A stretch of 64,000 nt of DNA. Origin: Amphimedon queenslandica (taxonomy: Eukaryota; Porifera; Demospongiae; Haplosclerida; Niphatidae). Every line of letters begins with the position of its first letter. Position 1 is the first letter of the stretch. Under the pieces are notes generated by a model that worked only from the letters and a program-made list of their open reading frames with translations, had not been told where the DNA came from and ran no database searches. Position numbers and translations under genes: made by a program. Positions 44,206 through 56,447 of the stretch are shown in pieces. The stretch lies in the NCBI RefSeq assembly GCF_000090795.2, contig NW_003546353.1, positions 62,721 to 126,720 of the forward strand. Direction: 5' to 3'.

Positions 44206-47200
44206 ATGTCTCTTAATCTCTCGATTATGCTGATCCTTCTTTCAGTGACTGCTCTTCTTTCAAGTAGGTCCTTTATGTTTTTATAATTGTTTTAAAATTT
44301 TGTTTATATTTGTAGCCAGCGAGGCTAATGGAGCTAGGACCTTTGTCTTTGGGATACCACAAAACGTAAGAGATCAAGCCTCTTATTCTAAAATCATCAT
44401 CACCACAGTCAGCAAGGAGACTCTCCGGGTCAATGTAACGCTGGGTGGCGGTCTCCAATACTCAGGCACTGTCAGTGCTAGCCACAGCTACAGTCTTAGC
44501 ATTCCAGAAAGCCTCATAGTGAAGAACTCTTACTCCCAGGACAGAAATAAAGGAATAATAGTTGAAGCCTCAGGCGAGGTTGAAGTAACAGCCTACAACA
44601 GACTCACTACAAGTACTGAGTCGATTGGTGCATTCCGTGTACTGCCATACAGCTCACTCCCTGAGCTGTACCAGTATAGATACATTGCTGTTAGTACTGG
44701 TAGTACATTCAAGTTTCATGGACTCATACTGCTGGTAGGTTGTGAGGAGGAGACTATCGTTAACATCAAACCATCCGTTACCGTAGAAATGCCTCAAGAT
44801 CTTCAACTAAGCAACTCAAACATAACAGTTGTCGCTGAAGGACAGAATCATCAAGTGGTTTTACACAAAGGACAAACGTTACTTCTAAAAGTTCTTAAGG
44901 GAAATTTCACCGGAACAGAAATAATCTCAAACAAACCTTTAACAGTGGTGAGTGGACACGAGTGTGGACGAATGCCTGAGTCAGAAGGAGGCTGTGACCA
45001 GTTATTGGCTCAAATACCGCCTACAGTAACATGGGGAAAGGACTTCATTCTCCTTCCACTCTCTGGGCGTATATCTGGACACATCTACAAAGTAATAGCT
45101 TCTCAGAATGATACAACTATCAATCATAACTGCAACGACACTGTGGGTAGTCCTTTTGTTTTATCAGATCGTGAAGTCATGGAGTTTTGGTCACCTAGTG
45201 ACAGGTCCTGTCACGTCAAAGCTGATAAACCAATAATGGTAGCTCAGTTCAGCTTAGGACAGGACACAGACGGAGTGGGGGACCCTACCCTAACTATCGT
45301 ACCTCCAAAAGAACAATATGTTCATGAGATATCATTTAAGAGTTTCTCTGGAGACAGTTCAATCAATGATCAATACATGAACATTATTGTACCTTCTGAC
45401 TGCTTCCATCATAATCTAATCAGACTAGATGGGGAGGTTATAATGTGCGAATGGAGTCTAGTGTATTCCTATGACTCAGAGACAGTGATTGGCTATACTT
45501 GCAAGAAGTCATTAGAAGCAGACACAGTCCACACTCTAACTCACATTAAACCAGGAGGACACATGGCTCTCTCAGTCTGTGGATTCACAGGGAGAAAGGG
45601 TTACGCCTACAACGCTGGGTTTGCCTTGCAACCTCTCAACTCAAGTAAGCATTGTTCTGTTCTATTTACTTGTCACTTGCCATTACTAGTATCACTTACA
45701 ATCATTATCATTGTATAAACAACCACTGCCACAACAATGCAATTAATGATTCACTGTCTGTCTGTCTGTTCTCTAGTTGTAAAGGTTCTGTTTTCAAAGA
45801 GCAGCTACCAGGTGAGGGAGAATGATGAATACGTGCTAGTTCAAGTTACAAGAATGGATGATGTTGTCTCTCCTGCTGGAGTTACAGTAATAGCATTGTC
45901 TGGAACAGCACGTAAGTGTTAAAAGGAATTCTAATCAAAGAATGTACAAACAAATACTGCACAAACAACTTGAGAAAAATACCATTATGTGTCATGTTAG
46001 CAGACAATGTGTCTAACAGGAACACACTTGTTCTTATGTTGTTATCATTACCTCTCTCTCTCTCTCTCTCTCTCTCCCTCTCCAGATTCTTCTAAAGATT
46101 ATGTCCAACTCAAACAAGACTTGATATTTGAAGTTGGAGAGAAACACAAGACAGTCAAAGTGTACATGATAGATGATGATTGTGTGGAAGAGAGAGAGAC
46201 ATTCAAACTGGTCATAGAACCTCACAACATATACTCTCCTTCCAGTGAAGCAACAGTAGATATCATTGATGATGACAGTAAGTCTCCACACACATACCTT
46301 GACACCATATAACATTACACTGTGTCATGCACAGACTAGTACAGACATGTCATGTTTCAATACATGAAAGCCACACAAACAAATTCACATGCACATATAC
46401 AACTAGTCACACAATTGGACACCAGCCAGCATTACACAATACTTGTATGTGGGTGCCATATACTGAATGTATTGGTTGTTAACACGTTGGACTGTGTACC
46501 AACAAACACTAGAACACAACAAAGAGGCTGGCTATGATATCACTACTTTAATTGCCAAATCCTTCCAGGTATACAAATTGGATTTTACTCACCACAAGAC
46601 GGAGGGCAGGCTCTTTATGAAGATGACGAGAAAATGTTTGTAGTTGAAATAATGAATGGAAGCTTTCCCTCTGATGATGAAACAGCAAATATAACACTGA
46701 GCTTGGAGATTGTGGAATCAACAGGTAATTAAGAATAATCTCAGAAGCATTTCAAAACTGTTAATTAAATGTATCTCTGTGATTTCAAGCTATCATTATT
46801 ACTTCATTTCCATTACAGATACCGCTGCTCCCCCTCATGTTGAAATGGTTACCTTCTCAAGTGGAAAAAATCGCACAGTCATCTTGTACAAACAGCGTAG
46901 CCATGACAACGACATCTCGTCTCTAGTAGGATTCCTGAAAGTGGATAAGACAGATAAAGTGGATCAGGATCAAGTGTACCTTAAGCCCAGCGTCAACATT
47001 CTTCATGTTCATCCACTGATGAGCTCTTCTATGGTATCTGTCATAGCTACAGCCACTCCAACAGGAGAACCCACTGCACCTCCTTTCATAGAGTACCATA
47101 CTTCATCACAGTCCACTTCGATCAGCACCATTGTGCTCATTGCCTCCATCTCTTCCTTCTGTACTGCACTAGTCGTGGTTGCTTTCGCTCTCTTTGGGTG

Positions 47201-47312
47201 TTTCTTATCGTACAAGTACGGACAGAACAATGACTTCCGGTATCAGTACTTCAGGAGAAAGACTCCTCCAAGAGAGACTTACATAGTGCACGAGGTCGTC
47301 AATTCAGTTTAA
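44206..47312 (+). CDS. Type I membrane receptor 3: IgGFc-binding and Calx-beta domains
   Basis: Six exons (44206-44263, 44316-45644, 45777-45911, 46086-46277, 46569-46724, 46819-47312) give 787 residues. After the signal peptide (MSLNLSIMLILLSVTALLSS), a large domain has PLTVVSGHECGRMP, CDQLLAQIPP and TVTWGKDFILLPL, the IgGFc-binding hallmark. Next come one clear Calx-beta domain (VLFSKSSYQVRENDEYVLVQ, with KVYMIDDDCVEERETFKLVI) and a second, more diverged one (IGFYSPQDGGQALYEDDEKM). A transmembrane helix (IVLIASISSFCTALVVVAFA) and a 33-residue basic tail (RRKTPPRETYIVHEVVNSV) follow. All internal exon junctions are phase 1, so domains can shuffle. The promoter has a TATA box. Calx-beta domains bind Ca2+ in other proteins, so calcium-dependent adhesion or recognition is a reasonable inference. 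Confidence 0.85.
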
Positions 47313-47879
47313 CTATTTTATAATCACCATTTTCATTTCAATCTCTTTTTAACAGACTGTAATACACATGTATTCATTTTTTGTACTAATTTATGTTCAT
47401 TTGTATGTATCACTGTATGTGCAACTCATTATGACCTGTATAATATCTATACAATATTGACATGTTAATTTGGCATTTAACCTGTTTAATTATAAAATAA
47501 TAATTATACAATAAATAAATTTAGCAACAAATTGCTGACACACTCAACCCTCTCTTAAACTATAAACAAATTCCAATCATACCAGGGAGTAGAGGTTACA
47601 GGAAATACAAGAAGGACATTCATAAGAGCATCACTCACTAGAACATACACTCTGTCTCTCATTCCACTCTCACAGCAACTAATACACGACTGACAGGTAT
47701 GACATGGAGTCATGTTCCGTTAGAAGACAATTTGTCTGGCACACACAGATCTAAAGGTGCTCTCACGTCACATTTGGTATTTTTACCACAAAATGGCTAC
47801 AATGTATTCACGTGTCTCTTATGTAAATGAAGAGACAGTTGATGTTAAGTTTTTATTAATAAAAGTGCAAGTGCATGAA
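47313..47879. other. Convergent 3' region
   Basis: 3' UTRs of receptor 3 (AATAAATAAAT near 47511) and PQBP1. No other gene seen. Confidence 0.5.
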
Positions 47880-50800
47880 TCATGATTTAATATCTTTATT
47901 CATTTTAAGGATGGCCCCAGGGCTGGGGTAAGGCCTCATTTGAAAGAGGGGTCCATTAGCGGTTGTGTCCACACCAGTCTTAGCTTCTCCTTTATCTTCC
48001 AGACCAGACTGCCATGTTCCCCTTAAAGACAGGTTACACTGATAAAGAGAGGTTATATTCTATTTTTGAATTACCTTGGAGCATCAGAATAAGCAGCTGG
48101 ATCCATTGGGTCTAGATCAGTATCTTCAGCTGTATATATAAACAAACACTTTAAAGTTATACTACAACTGAACTAACTAAATTTCTTTTTCTTTTTCTTA
48201 AAAGATGAAGGCCCTGACTTCCTTGAAAGCCTTTTCCTTTGCTCCTGCAGCATGAAGACCACACAAGATCAGTGTGTGTCACCATTTGATGTGATTACAT
48301 GTAAGAGTGGCAACATGTACAGGTGCCATCAACACACGTGTACGTACCCACAGCTGCTGGTTCATATTTAAATATTACAAACACACAAACAAGTGATTAA
48401 TAATGGAGGAAGTACAGATAGTGAATGGCAGCAACTCTTAATGAACACAGGTACCACTCGTAAAACCACATGTTAAATAAATGCATAATAATAGTATGAA
48501 ATAATGAGGACCTAGAGTGTATGTGAACACACAATAAAGGAGCTAGTTACAAACACACAGAGAGAGAGACACATGAAGTAATACATTAGTGGCATAGGCA
48601 CATGTACCAACAGAATCAGTACACCTTTAATGATATAACACATGATGGCTTGTTTGTAAGTATAATGCTCAAACTACACACATACACTCTTAAAACAATA
48701 TACACATTCAATAAAGAGTAAAGGAGTACATACCTCTGCTAATGTCTGCTTTGGCTGGTAGGTAGCTGGATTGAGATACAAGTAGTTAATGATAATGTTA
48801 TTGCTTTCTTTTACTTTTAGCTGGTGGGTACCAGGAAACTTCATTAGTTTTCTTATTCCAGAAATAGAAGTGATTCCTATTGAGAAGGGGGAGGAGGATC
48901 AGTAATGACTGATAGTACAAGATGGTGTAATGCATGTCCTAATCAGTCCTAACACCAAAGATTGTATAAACTATCAACAAATTCTTCATCATAATTCTAA
49001 GGACAGCTGTCATGTTATGTAACATTTTTATTAAATTTTTGGCATTCAAAATGGTTGAGCAGACAACAAGAGGCCAAACAAGAGCAGCAACATTACTTAC
49101 AAAAATGACAGCACAAATACATGAACCAGCTCCTTCCCCCCTCTCTCTCTCTAAGACACATCTCAAGTAGGTAAACAGGTCGAGGACTGGAGGTCACACA
49201 CACACACGTACACACACACACACACACACACGCACAATGTAACAATGTAGCAGTGTATAGTACAGTGTATATATGAAGGGAAAGTATGTTTATCTAAGGA
49301 TGTGTTACAACTAGGCTGGTCTCCATTAACATTCCTTAAACAGAATCTGTTTACAAATGATTACCCTTTAATGTCACTGTAATAACTCCTTTACCAATAA
49401 CGAACTGTCTCAAGCTAAGCAACACCTTACGACCTCTATATAATGGACACTCTCTGTTATACAATTGTGTCCTTTATGTGGAGGTTATTTTATACAGTAA
49501 GGAATGTAATTGGTACACTAGGTGCTGTCTGTTAAGAGATGTAGTCATTAACTTAGAAGGAAGAAATAAGGAAAGAAGCTTGAGATTAAATAATAATAAT
49601 ACCTCATCTACTAGGAATGTAACAATCAGCCTCCACTCACACAGTGTGATCATATACCAGGAATGCACACAATACACCATATAAGGAGTCACCGTTGGTA
49701 ACTAATGAATGGTATCAAATATCTGAGGAATATAAGATATCACCTCAAGCATGAGCATGGACATGTATTGACCAGCCCCTCTGGAGGTGTGTCTATATAA
49801 GTAATGTAATACCTGAGGACTGAGATATCTGCTTGAGGTGAAGCTGAGGGCAGATATCAAGGGACTCAGGTATTACATTACTGATACTCACCTCCAGACA
49901 CACACACACACTGGTCACTACATATTCATGAAGTGGTGAAATGAATTCTGTCACACAAGCAGTGAACACAATATCAAACAAGATAATTGAATACAACAAC
50001 AAATAGTAATTGATACACTAACACAAATAAATGAATGAATGGTTATAGTAATTAGTGAAGGTATGTACATATAGACAACCTGACACCAAATTAATGAAAC
50101 AATTGGATTAATTGAAGGGAGAGAGGGAGGGAGGGGAAGAGATAAATGCAATTTAATGAATTATGAGAATATTTTGGCTAAAGTTAATAGCAAATTTACT
50201 TCAAAGAGATAAAGTATAAGCAGCTAAAAATAAATATGAAATAAAATCAAAGAAATGACACCTTCAGATATCATTACACATCAGTTTACTAGAGGAGGGA
50301 CTCAAGTTACTGGAAGAAGCCAGGAACAGGTGCAAGCATTCACCACTTGAAGGAATAAGCTCTTAAACAACATAAAGGCACCACATCATGACATCAGGTA
50401 CAATTAACGAAAGAAAAATAATAAAATAATAAATAAATAAATAATATTTAATATTGCTATCATAATTAGACAAGAGAAGTGAGCATGAGTAGTGGAGATT
50501 GTAAGGCTTCTATTAGTAAAGGAGCTTTGATGAGTAGCAGCAGCTGTGTAGTGATAGAGAAGGCTGTGGTCTCTTTGGGTTTGAAGAAAGGTCAAGGACC
50601 TGAGACTAACTAAGAGGAACAGTTCAGGAAACATGACAGACAAAAGTGGATATGGAAGCAGGAGCCATTATTGACATAAAGACAAAGAGGAGAGAGGGGG
50701 TTTACCAGCTAATGTAATAAGAACAATATACTACAGGCAGCAACTGCAAGTACTAGTATGAGTAGTAATAATGAATTAAGAGAGGGAGAGAGAGAGGGAG

Positions 50801-52459
50801 AGGCAGACAATGTGGACCTAATTAAGTAATCGGTTGTGATTTGAACAATAGCTACGCACGACAACAAATAACACAAAAGAGGTTGATTAAGGGTTAAATA
50901 TACTGACGATCATCCATTAGAAAATTAATAAAAATAAAGAATTCTTTTCATTTTTGGCAAAATTTGGCCAAAGTCTGTGCACAGGGACTTTGACCTAATT
51001 TTATAGAAACTTTTTAAAATCGTAAAAAATCCAATTTTGATCAGAATCAACTCAAACTTTCTACACAACATAAGTACATGTATATGTATCAGAAAATGTA
51101 ATAAAATTGGAAAATTCTCACCATGACATTTTTGGCAAAATTTGCCTGAGACCATGTACTATAGTACAGGGACTTTTGTCCGATTTTGGAGCAACTTTAA
51201 AAAATCATAAAAAATCCAATTTTGATCGGAATCAACTCAAACTTTCTACACAACATAAGTACATGTATATGTATCAGAAAATGTAATAAAATTGGAAAAT
51301 TCTCACCATGACATTTTTGGCAAAATTTGCCCGAGACCATGTACTATAGTACAGGGACTTTTGTCCGATTTTGGAGCAACTTTAAAAAATCATAAAAAAT
51401 CCAATTTTGATCGGAATCAACTCAAACTTTCTACACAACATAAGTACATGTATATGTATCAGAAAATGTAATAAAATTGGAAAATTCTCACCATGACATT
51501 TTTGGCAAAATTTGCCCGAGACCATGTACTATAGTACAGGGACTTTTGTCCGATTTTGGAGCAACTTTAAAAAATCGTAAAAAATCCAATTTTGATCGGA
51601 ATCAACTCAAACTTTCTACACAACATAAGTACATGTATATGTATCAGAAAATGTAATAAAATTGGAAAATTCTCACCATGACATTTTTGGCAAAATTTGC
51701 CTGAGACCATGTACTATAGTACAGGGACTTTTGTCCGATTTTGGAGCAACTTTAAAAAATCATAAAAAATCCAATTTTGATCGGAATCAACTCAAACTTT
51801 CTACACAACATAAGTACATGTATATGTATCAGAAAATGTAATAAAATTGGAAAATTCTCACCTTGACATTTTTAGCAAAATTTGCCTGAGACCATGTACT
51901 ATAGTACAGGGACTTTTGTCCGATTTTGGAGCAACTTTAAAAAATCGTAAAAAATCCAATTTTGATCAGAATCAACTCAAACTTTCTACACAACATAAGT
52001 ACATGTATATGTACCAGAAAATGTAATAAAAAATGAAGAAATACCCTCCTTTTATATTTTGGTGAAATTTGACAAAAGGCTATGTACTATAGTACAGGGA
52101 CTTTTGGCCCAATTCATAAAAGATCCAATTTACTAATACCAATATTAATATTGTCCTAACGTTTTATCATCCCGTACTTGGAGCCAATCTTGCGGTAACA
52201 GCATCACAGCTTCAGGTGCTTCATTCTGCTACGATTCACAAACATAAAGGAGGGCATTAATTAGAATAACCTTTGGAAGTTTTGGAGCAGTAGCAGTAGG
52301 TTTGGAGGCCACGCCCCCTCCATACCTCTGTCTACAGTAATCAGTACATTCATGGTAAGGATTGACTGCATTAGGACAAGAGGAGGGAGAGGGAGGTGTA
52401 TCTATGATCCCTTTCTTTAATAATCTCTGTCTAAGAGCTGGAGGTAAGTCTGCCGCCAT
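47880..52459 (-). CDS. PQBP1: Polyglutamine-binding protein 1
   Basis: Seven exons (47880-48021, 48075-48129, 48178-48244, 48734-48765, 48815-48876, 52161-52225, 52271-52459) give 203 residues. PQBP1 is a nuclear WW-domain protein that joins the U5 snRNP (via the 15-kDa/DIM1 protein) and affects splicing. The N-terminus ([14 protein letters not shown]) matches the family. The WW domain spans the 3.3-kb intron 2: [13 protein letters not shown], then [18 protein letters not shown] with both tryptophans. The C-terminus has the intrinsically disordered U5-15K-binding region: [46 protein letters not shown]. The long Arg/Asp-rich repeat of mammalian PQBP1 is absent; a short Lys-rich stretch stands in its place. 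Exon 2 has a tandem acceptor (TAGCAG), so a one-residue splice variant is possible. Confidence 0.92.
49200..49240 (+). repeat. (AC)n microsatellite
   Basis: About 18 AC dinucleotides with interruptions, in PQBP1 intron 2. Between 48877 and 50920 this intron has no gene I can support. Confidence 0.85.
49781..49897. repeat. Inverted repeat (hairpin) in PQBP1 intron 2
   Basis: The left arm reads CTGGAGGTG, GTAATGTAATACCTGAG, GATATCTGC; the right arm is its near-perfect reverse complement (GCAGATATC, CTCAGGTATTACATTAC, CACCTCCAG). Arms are about 50 bp and the loop about 12 bp. MITE-like remnant or hairpin-forming element. Confidence 0.65.
50925..52115 (+). repeat. Tandem repeat array, subfamily B (6-7 units, 185 bp)
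   Basis: The marker ATAGTACAGGGACTTTTGTC starts at 51161, 51346, 51531, 51716 and 51901, exactly 185 bp apart, with a more diverged unit at each end. Units share the core AATCAACTCAAACTTTCTAC and ATGTATCAGAAAATGTAATA with subfamily A but differ elsewhere. The array ends about 45 bp from PQBP1 exon 2. Confidence 0.95.
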
Positions 52460-52733
52460 TTTGAATAATATTAATTATTAATAGTTATTATTAATTAAGT
52501 AACTATTAACTGGTTTGTTAATATTAATTTATTATGAAGTATGATAATGAATAATAATTATTTTTGCTGCGCCATACAAAATTTTTGTTCTTTAGTTAAG
52601 TGTGGGGCGAGATATGTAGACTACTGAACTAAATGCAAGATAACCCACTGAACTAAAAAAGATTAAAAATTATTTGAATCACTTCATGATCATTTTATAC
52701 CTGCTACTGCTGGTATTCCCAGTTGATACACAG

Positions 52734-53505
52734 TTACCTAATGATGATAATAATAATAATGATAATAATAATGGAGCCATTCCTCTTACTCAATGCTTTA
52801 AAATGAAGTCTGATGCTTCCATTGTAACGGACTTTTGGTGGGCAGCCCAAAGATTCCTCATAATACCGGCCTGGTGATACAACTGGAAGCTGAACAGAGA
52901 AATAAAAAATGAAGTTTAAATTAAATGATTCCATACCCATTTCCGGCTCCCATAGTAAGAATTACTGCTACACTTCCAAGTTGAGCTCCAATTGACAGAT
53001 CCAGGCTGACCGATAAACCCTAGCTTTAGTCTCACGTCTACTGGCTGATAGTCTAATGCATGGTCTGCCTTGTAGTCAATGCTGAACATATAATTGCAAG
53101 GAACTGGCGATGGTATGGACATCATGATGTAGCTAGCTTTCCTAGGGTATGCAGTGATGGCTTGCTGTATGTACTCCAGTTGAACTGGAAACCTCTTGCC
53201 GCTGTGACCTTGTTTCTTGTACAGGACCTTTCTTTTAAAGAATACAAAGGGGCTGGTTTGAAGATGAGAGAATGAAGAGAAAGATGGAGGAGGTGGAGAG
53301 GTAGAGGGAGGAAGAGGAGCTGAGTAACGTGTTGAGAATTGATAAGAAGTGACAAATAGAGTGTGAGGTTCAATATAAAGTGATTGACTGGAGGAAGACC
53401 AAGGCAGTGGAGCCACTCTCCTTATACCAGTGTAATCCTGGACTGCAGCCCAGGAATGACTTATAGCTGAGTTTGGTGTTCCTATCAAACTGCAAAATAA
53501 AGAAT

Positions 53506-53578
<73 letters not shown>

Positions 53579-55540
53579 TACCTTATTTTTATGGTCAGTG
53601 GACAATCACAAGTATTTAGCAACATAAAGGTGATGTTGGTGTGTACAAAAGCTGCTTCACCAATCACTGGCTGACCACGAAAACCATTTGAACTATAGCA
53701 ACTGCAGCTTGAGGTCATGTACTGCCCACCATCCACAGTAAGGTGAAGCCGTGATCCATTGACTAACATACCTAGTAACTGATACATACTGGACTCTGGT
53801 GACCCTCCATAAAACTGACACCCTTTACACTTTAATGATCCCTAAATTCATGATAAAGTTACATCATGTATTACTGTACTGTTTCTTCCATGAATCTGAT
53901 CATGTATCATGATAGTACAGACAGGGCACAATCCCTCTCTTTGATTCTTACTGTTGTTACCTTGTAATCAAACAGCAACCTGTGAATAACTTTATCAGGC
54001 GAGCGAAGGAGAGCAAAGGTACTGATCATTAAAGGCAGAGTCCTGTTAAGATAGTACTCCTTCATTGTTGCTTCCTCATTGTAAGCATAGATAGAGTCTA
54101 TAGCATGGCCTGTGATTGAGACAGGGAGATATGTCCCATACTTCACTAAAGCATAAGATACTGTGGTCTCTATAGCATTGAGGAGTGTCTAATAATGATG
54201 AGACAGTGCAATAGTGAAGATTAGCAATGAAAGAACTGCACTGATACATGCACCATGAATATAAGCATCATGTTGTATCTATACCTCTGGGAGAGCATTT
54301 TCATTGAAAGCATGAAAATCAATAAAGTCAATTAGTTCTTTTGGTAGAGCAGAATCAATCAAAGGTTGGATATATTTATGCCAGAGTAGGCCATTATCTC
54401 TAAAAGAGGAAGGACAGATGAAGGACAGAGAGGAGGTGGTGGAGGTGTTGGTAAGTAACATGTCATGTACATGTACAAGGACTGCATGTGTTGCAAGCTG
54501 AGAACATGTGTTCCTCTTTTAAAGGTATTGTATTCAACAATCAATATCAACTATACCTCATTTCAGAGCTAATGGAAGTACTAGGAACACTGCTCACCTA
54601 AGGTGGATACCAAATGACATTATACAGACACAACTCATTGCATGTACTTACTGGCCCACCAATCTTGATATTGGGCCAATTTGATTTTATGCTTTTTGCT
54701 GATGAAAAATAAAGATCAGCATAATAGGAACCATTCTTATTGTCCTTCCAAAATGTCTGTGGGATAAAGGAAGAGGAGTTGAGTATTAATTATATCAATA
54801 ATGATCTCTCACAGTGTCTGGCTCATTCCATATGTGGACAGTATCAATACTTGGATCAGCTTTCAGTGCTAGTTCTAAATACCCAGTGATTAGTGTTGTC
54901 CACCAACTGAAGTCCTTCTGGTTGCTATTGGTACTAGCTTTAGGTGTGCCTGCTTCACTGAAGCAGTTCACCTTTTGACAGTGAGGATTACATGTACCCG
55001 GAATGTTCCTTATAAACAGAAATGGACGTGCGCCACTTTTCCTTATACCACGACTGTAAAGAGCATAATAATCAGAGGTCATCTTGAATTTACTGTAAGC
55101 ATAGCCAGATTTGAACCATTGCTTCAGCGAGGAGAGAGTGTGTCCAGTATATTGACTAGTAGGTAGGACAGAGTTCAGTGTAGTACTGCCGACTCCAACT
55201 GTGTCTATATTGTGATCCGACAGAAACTGAGAACCAACTGTAGTGGAAAAATCTAAAGAATCTCTGTATGCACTGTAAAATAAATACTGTATATAATTTT
55301 TTTAATAGTATTAGAGAATATAACACATGTGGTATTGTTTTTATTATTGTTGTTAGATCTATGAAGTTGGTGTTTGTATTCATAATCTCACGTTATTCCA
55401 AAAACTGAAGGTACAGAAGAAATGCCATCCACTTCAGAGAGAGTGTTTGCATAAACATTAACGTATATCCTATCACTTCCTCCATGACAAGCCTCCAGAC
55501 AGAGAAACAAGAGGAGAAAGAGCCTTACTGCTACAAACAT
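52734..55540 (-). CDS. Secreted clan GH-A-type glycoside hydrolase-like protein
   Basis: Nine exons (52734-52889, 52937-53489, 53582-53841, 53961-54188, 54285-54399, 54557-54597, 54652-54756, 54813-55272, 55392-55540) give 688 residues. A signal peptide (MFVAVRLFLLLFLCLEACHG) starts the protein. The motif DTVHIWNEPDT around residue 195 is the acid/base Asn-Glu-Pro motif of clan GH-A (alpha/beta)8 hydrolases such as GH39, GH79 and GH86. Following segments fit a barrel: NWPNIKIGGP, LIDFIDFHAFNEN, and TGHAIDSIYAYNEEATMKEY, in which the nucleophile Glu should be sought. The C-terminal half is Cys-containing and may form beta-sandwich domains (GQPVIGEAAFVHTNITFMLL). The last exon ends in a run of isoleucines from an ATT repeat. 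The substrate cannot be told; sulfated or matrix polysaccharide is a guess. Confidence 0.55.
53505..53578 (+). repeat. (CAA)n(TAA)n microsatellite in intron
   Basis: About 11 CAA followed by 14 TAA/ATA triplets in the intron between 53490 and 53581. Poly-Cys, poly-Tyr, poly-Val and poly-Ile frames through it are artefacts. Confidence 0.9.
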
Positions 55541-55629
55541 CTTTTCTGCTGCATAGTGTAAATTAATGGGCGTGGCTGATCATTTAATTATTAATTAAAC
55601 TAATAACAATAATTATCAATGAATATTAA

Positions 55630-56416
55630 TTAGGTAATGCTTTGCTTCCAAAGTGTTACTCTTCCATTTCTAAATGCTCCATGTCCACTTCCTTCTCTCT
55701 TAAGGACTCCATTTGCTTCTCTAAGTGCTGCTAGTGACAACGGCTCCCATTGACTAGGAAATGTCACATTATTCTTTGTCACAGCAACAACCTTCTTCTT
55801 AGTAGTAGCAGTACTTTTGGATACAGCAGAACCACTGTTCATTAACCTACTGCTATTCCGTCTTTGACTCCATGATGTTAATGGTTTTTTTATTGAACCT
55901 CTTTTTTTGCAACCTTCCTCTGATTGAAAACAGTAAGTCCTTGGCAATGCGCTGGTTGCTCTAGTTTTAGCAACAGGACCTGCTGGGCTTGTCTTTAATG
56001 GTGCTGCCCTCTTGCTGACTAGCAATGGAGCAGGAGCTGATTGTGGTCTCTGTCCTTTGCTCTTATCCAACCCAACAAACCAAGCATTGTTTCCTATGTC
56101 GTCTTTATCTGGTCTTTTCTTTGCTGTATTCTCAATCATCTGCTGGCCACATTTGCTCTTTAAGCTTGCTGAGGATTTACTCAGTCGTAGTATGTACTCT
56201 TTTGTTGGTTCTGAAATAGTCCTTAAGGTTTTCAATGCAGCTGTTAGAGAGATAGTCTATAAGTAATTTATGGGCAGCATTACATAATGACACAATTACT
56301 AACTTACCTTTCCAGTGTAGTTATCACAAGCTGTTGGTTGATCATATAATTCAAGGCATTCTTTAATTGATGGACATGACATCATCTAGAGTGTAATATC
56401 AAACACACAATGGCAG

Positions 56417-56447
<31 letters not shown>

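Noticed and set aside
52916-53605. Continuous 229-residue frame with poly-Tyr/poly-Cys start
   Set aside because: It runs through an intron microsatellite (53490-53581). The real exon begins at 53489 after a good acceptor, and the true upstream exon is 53582-53841.
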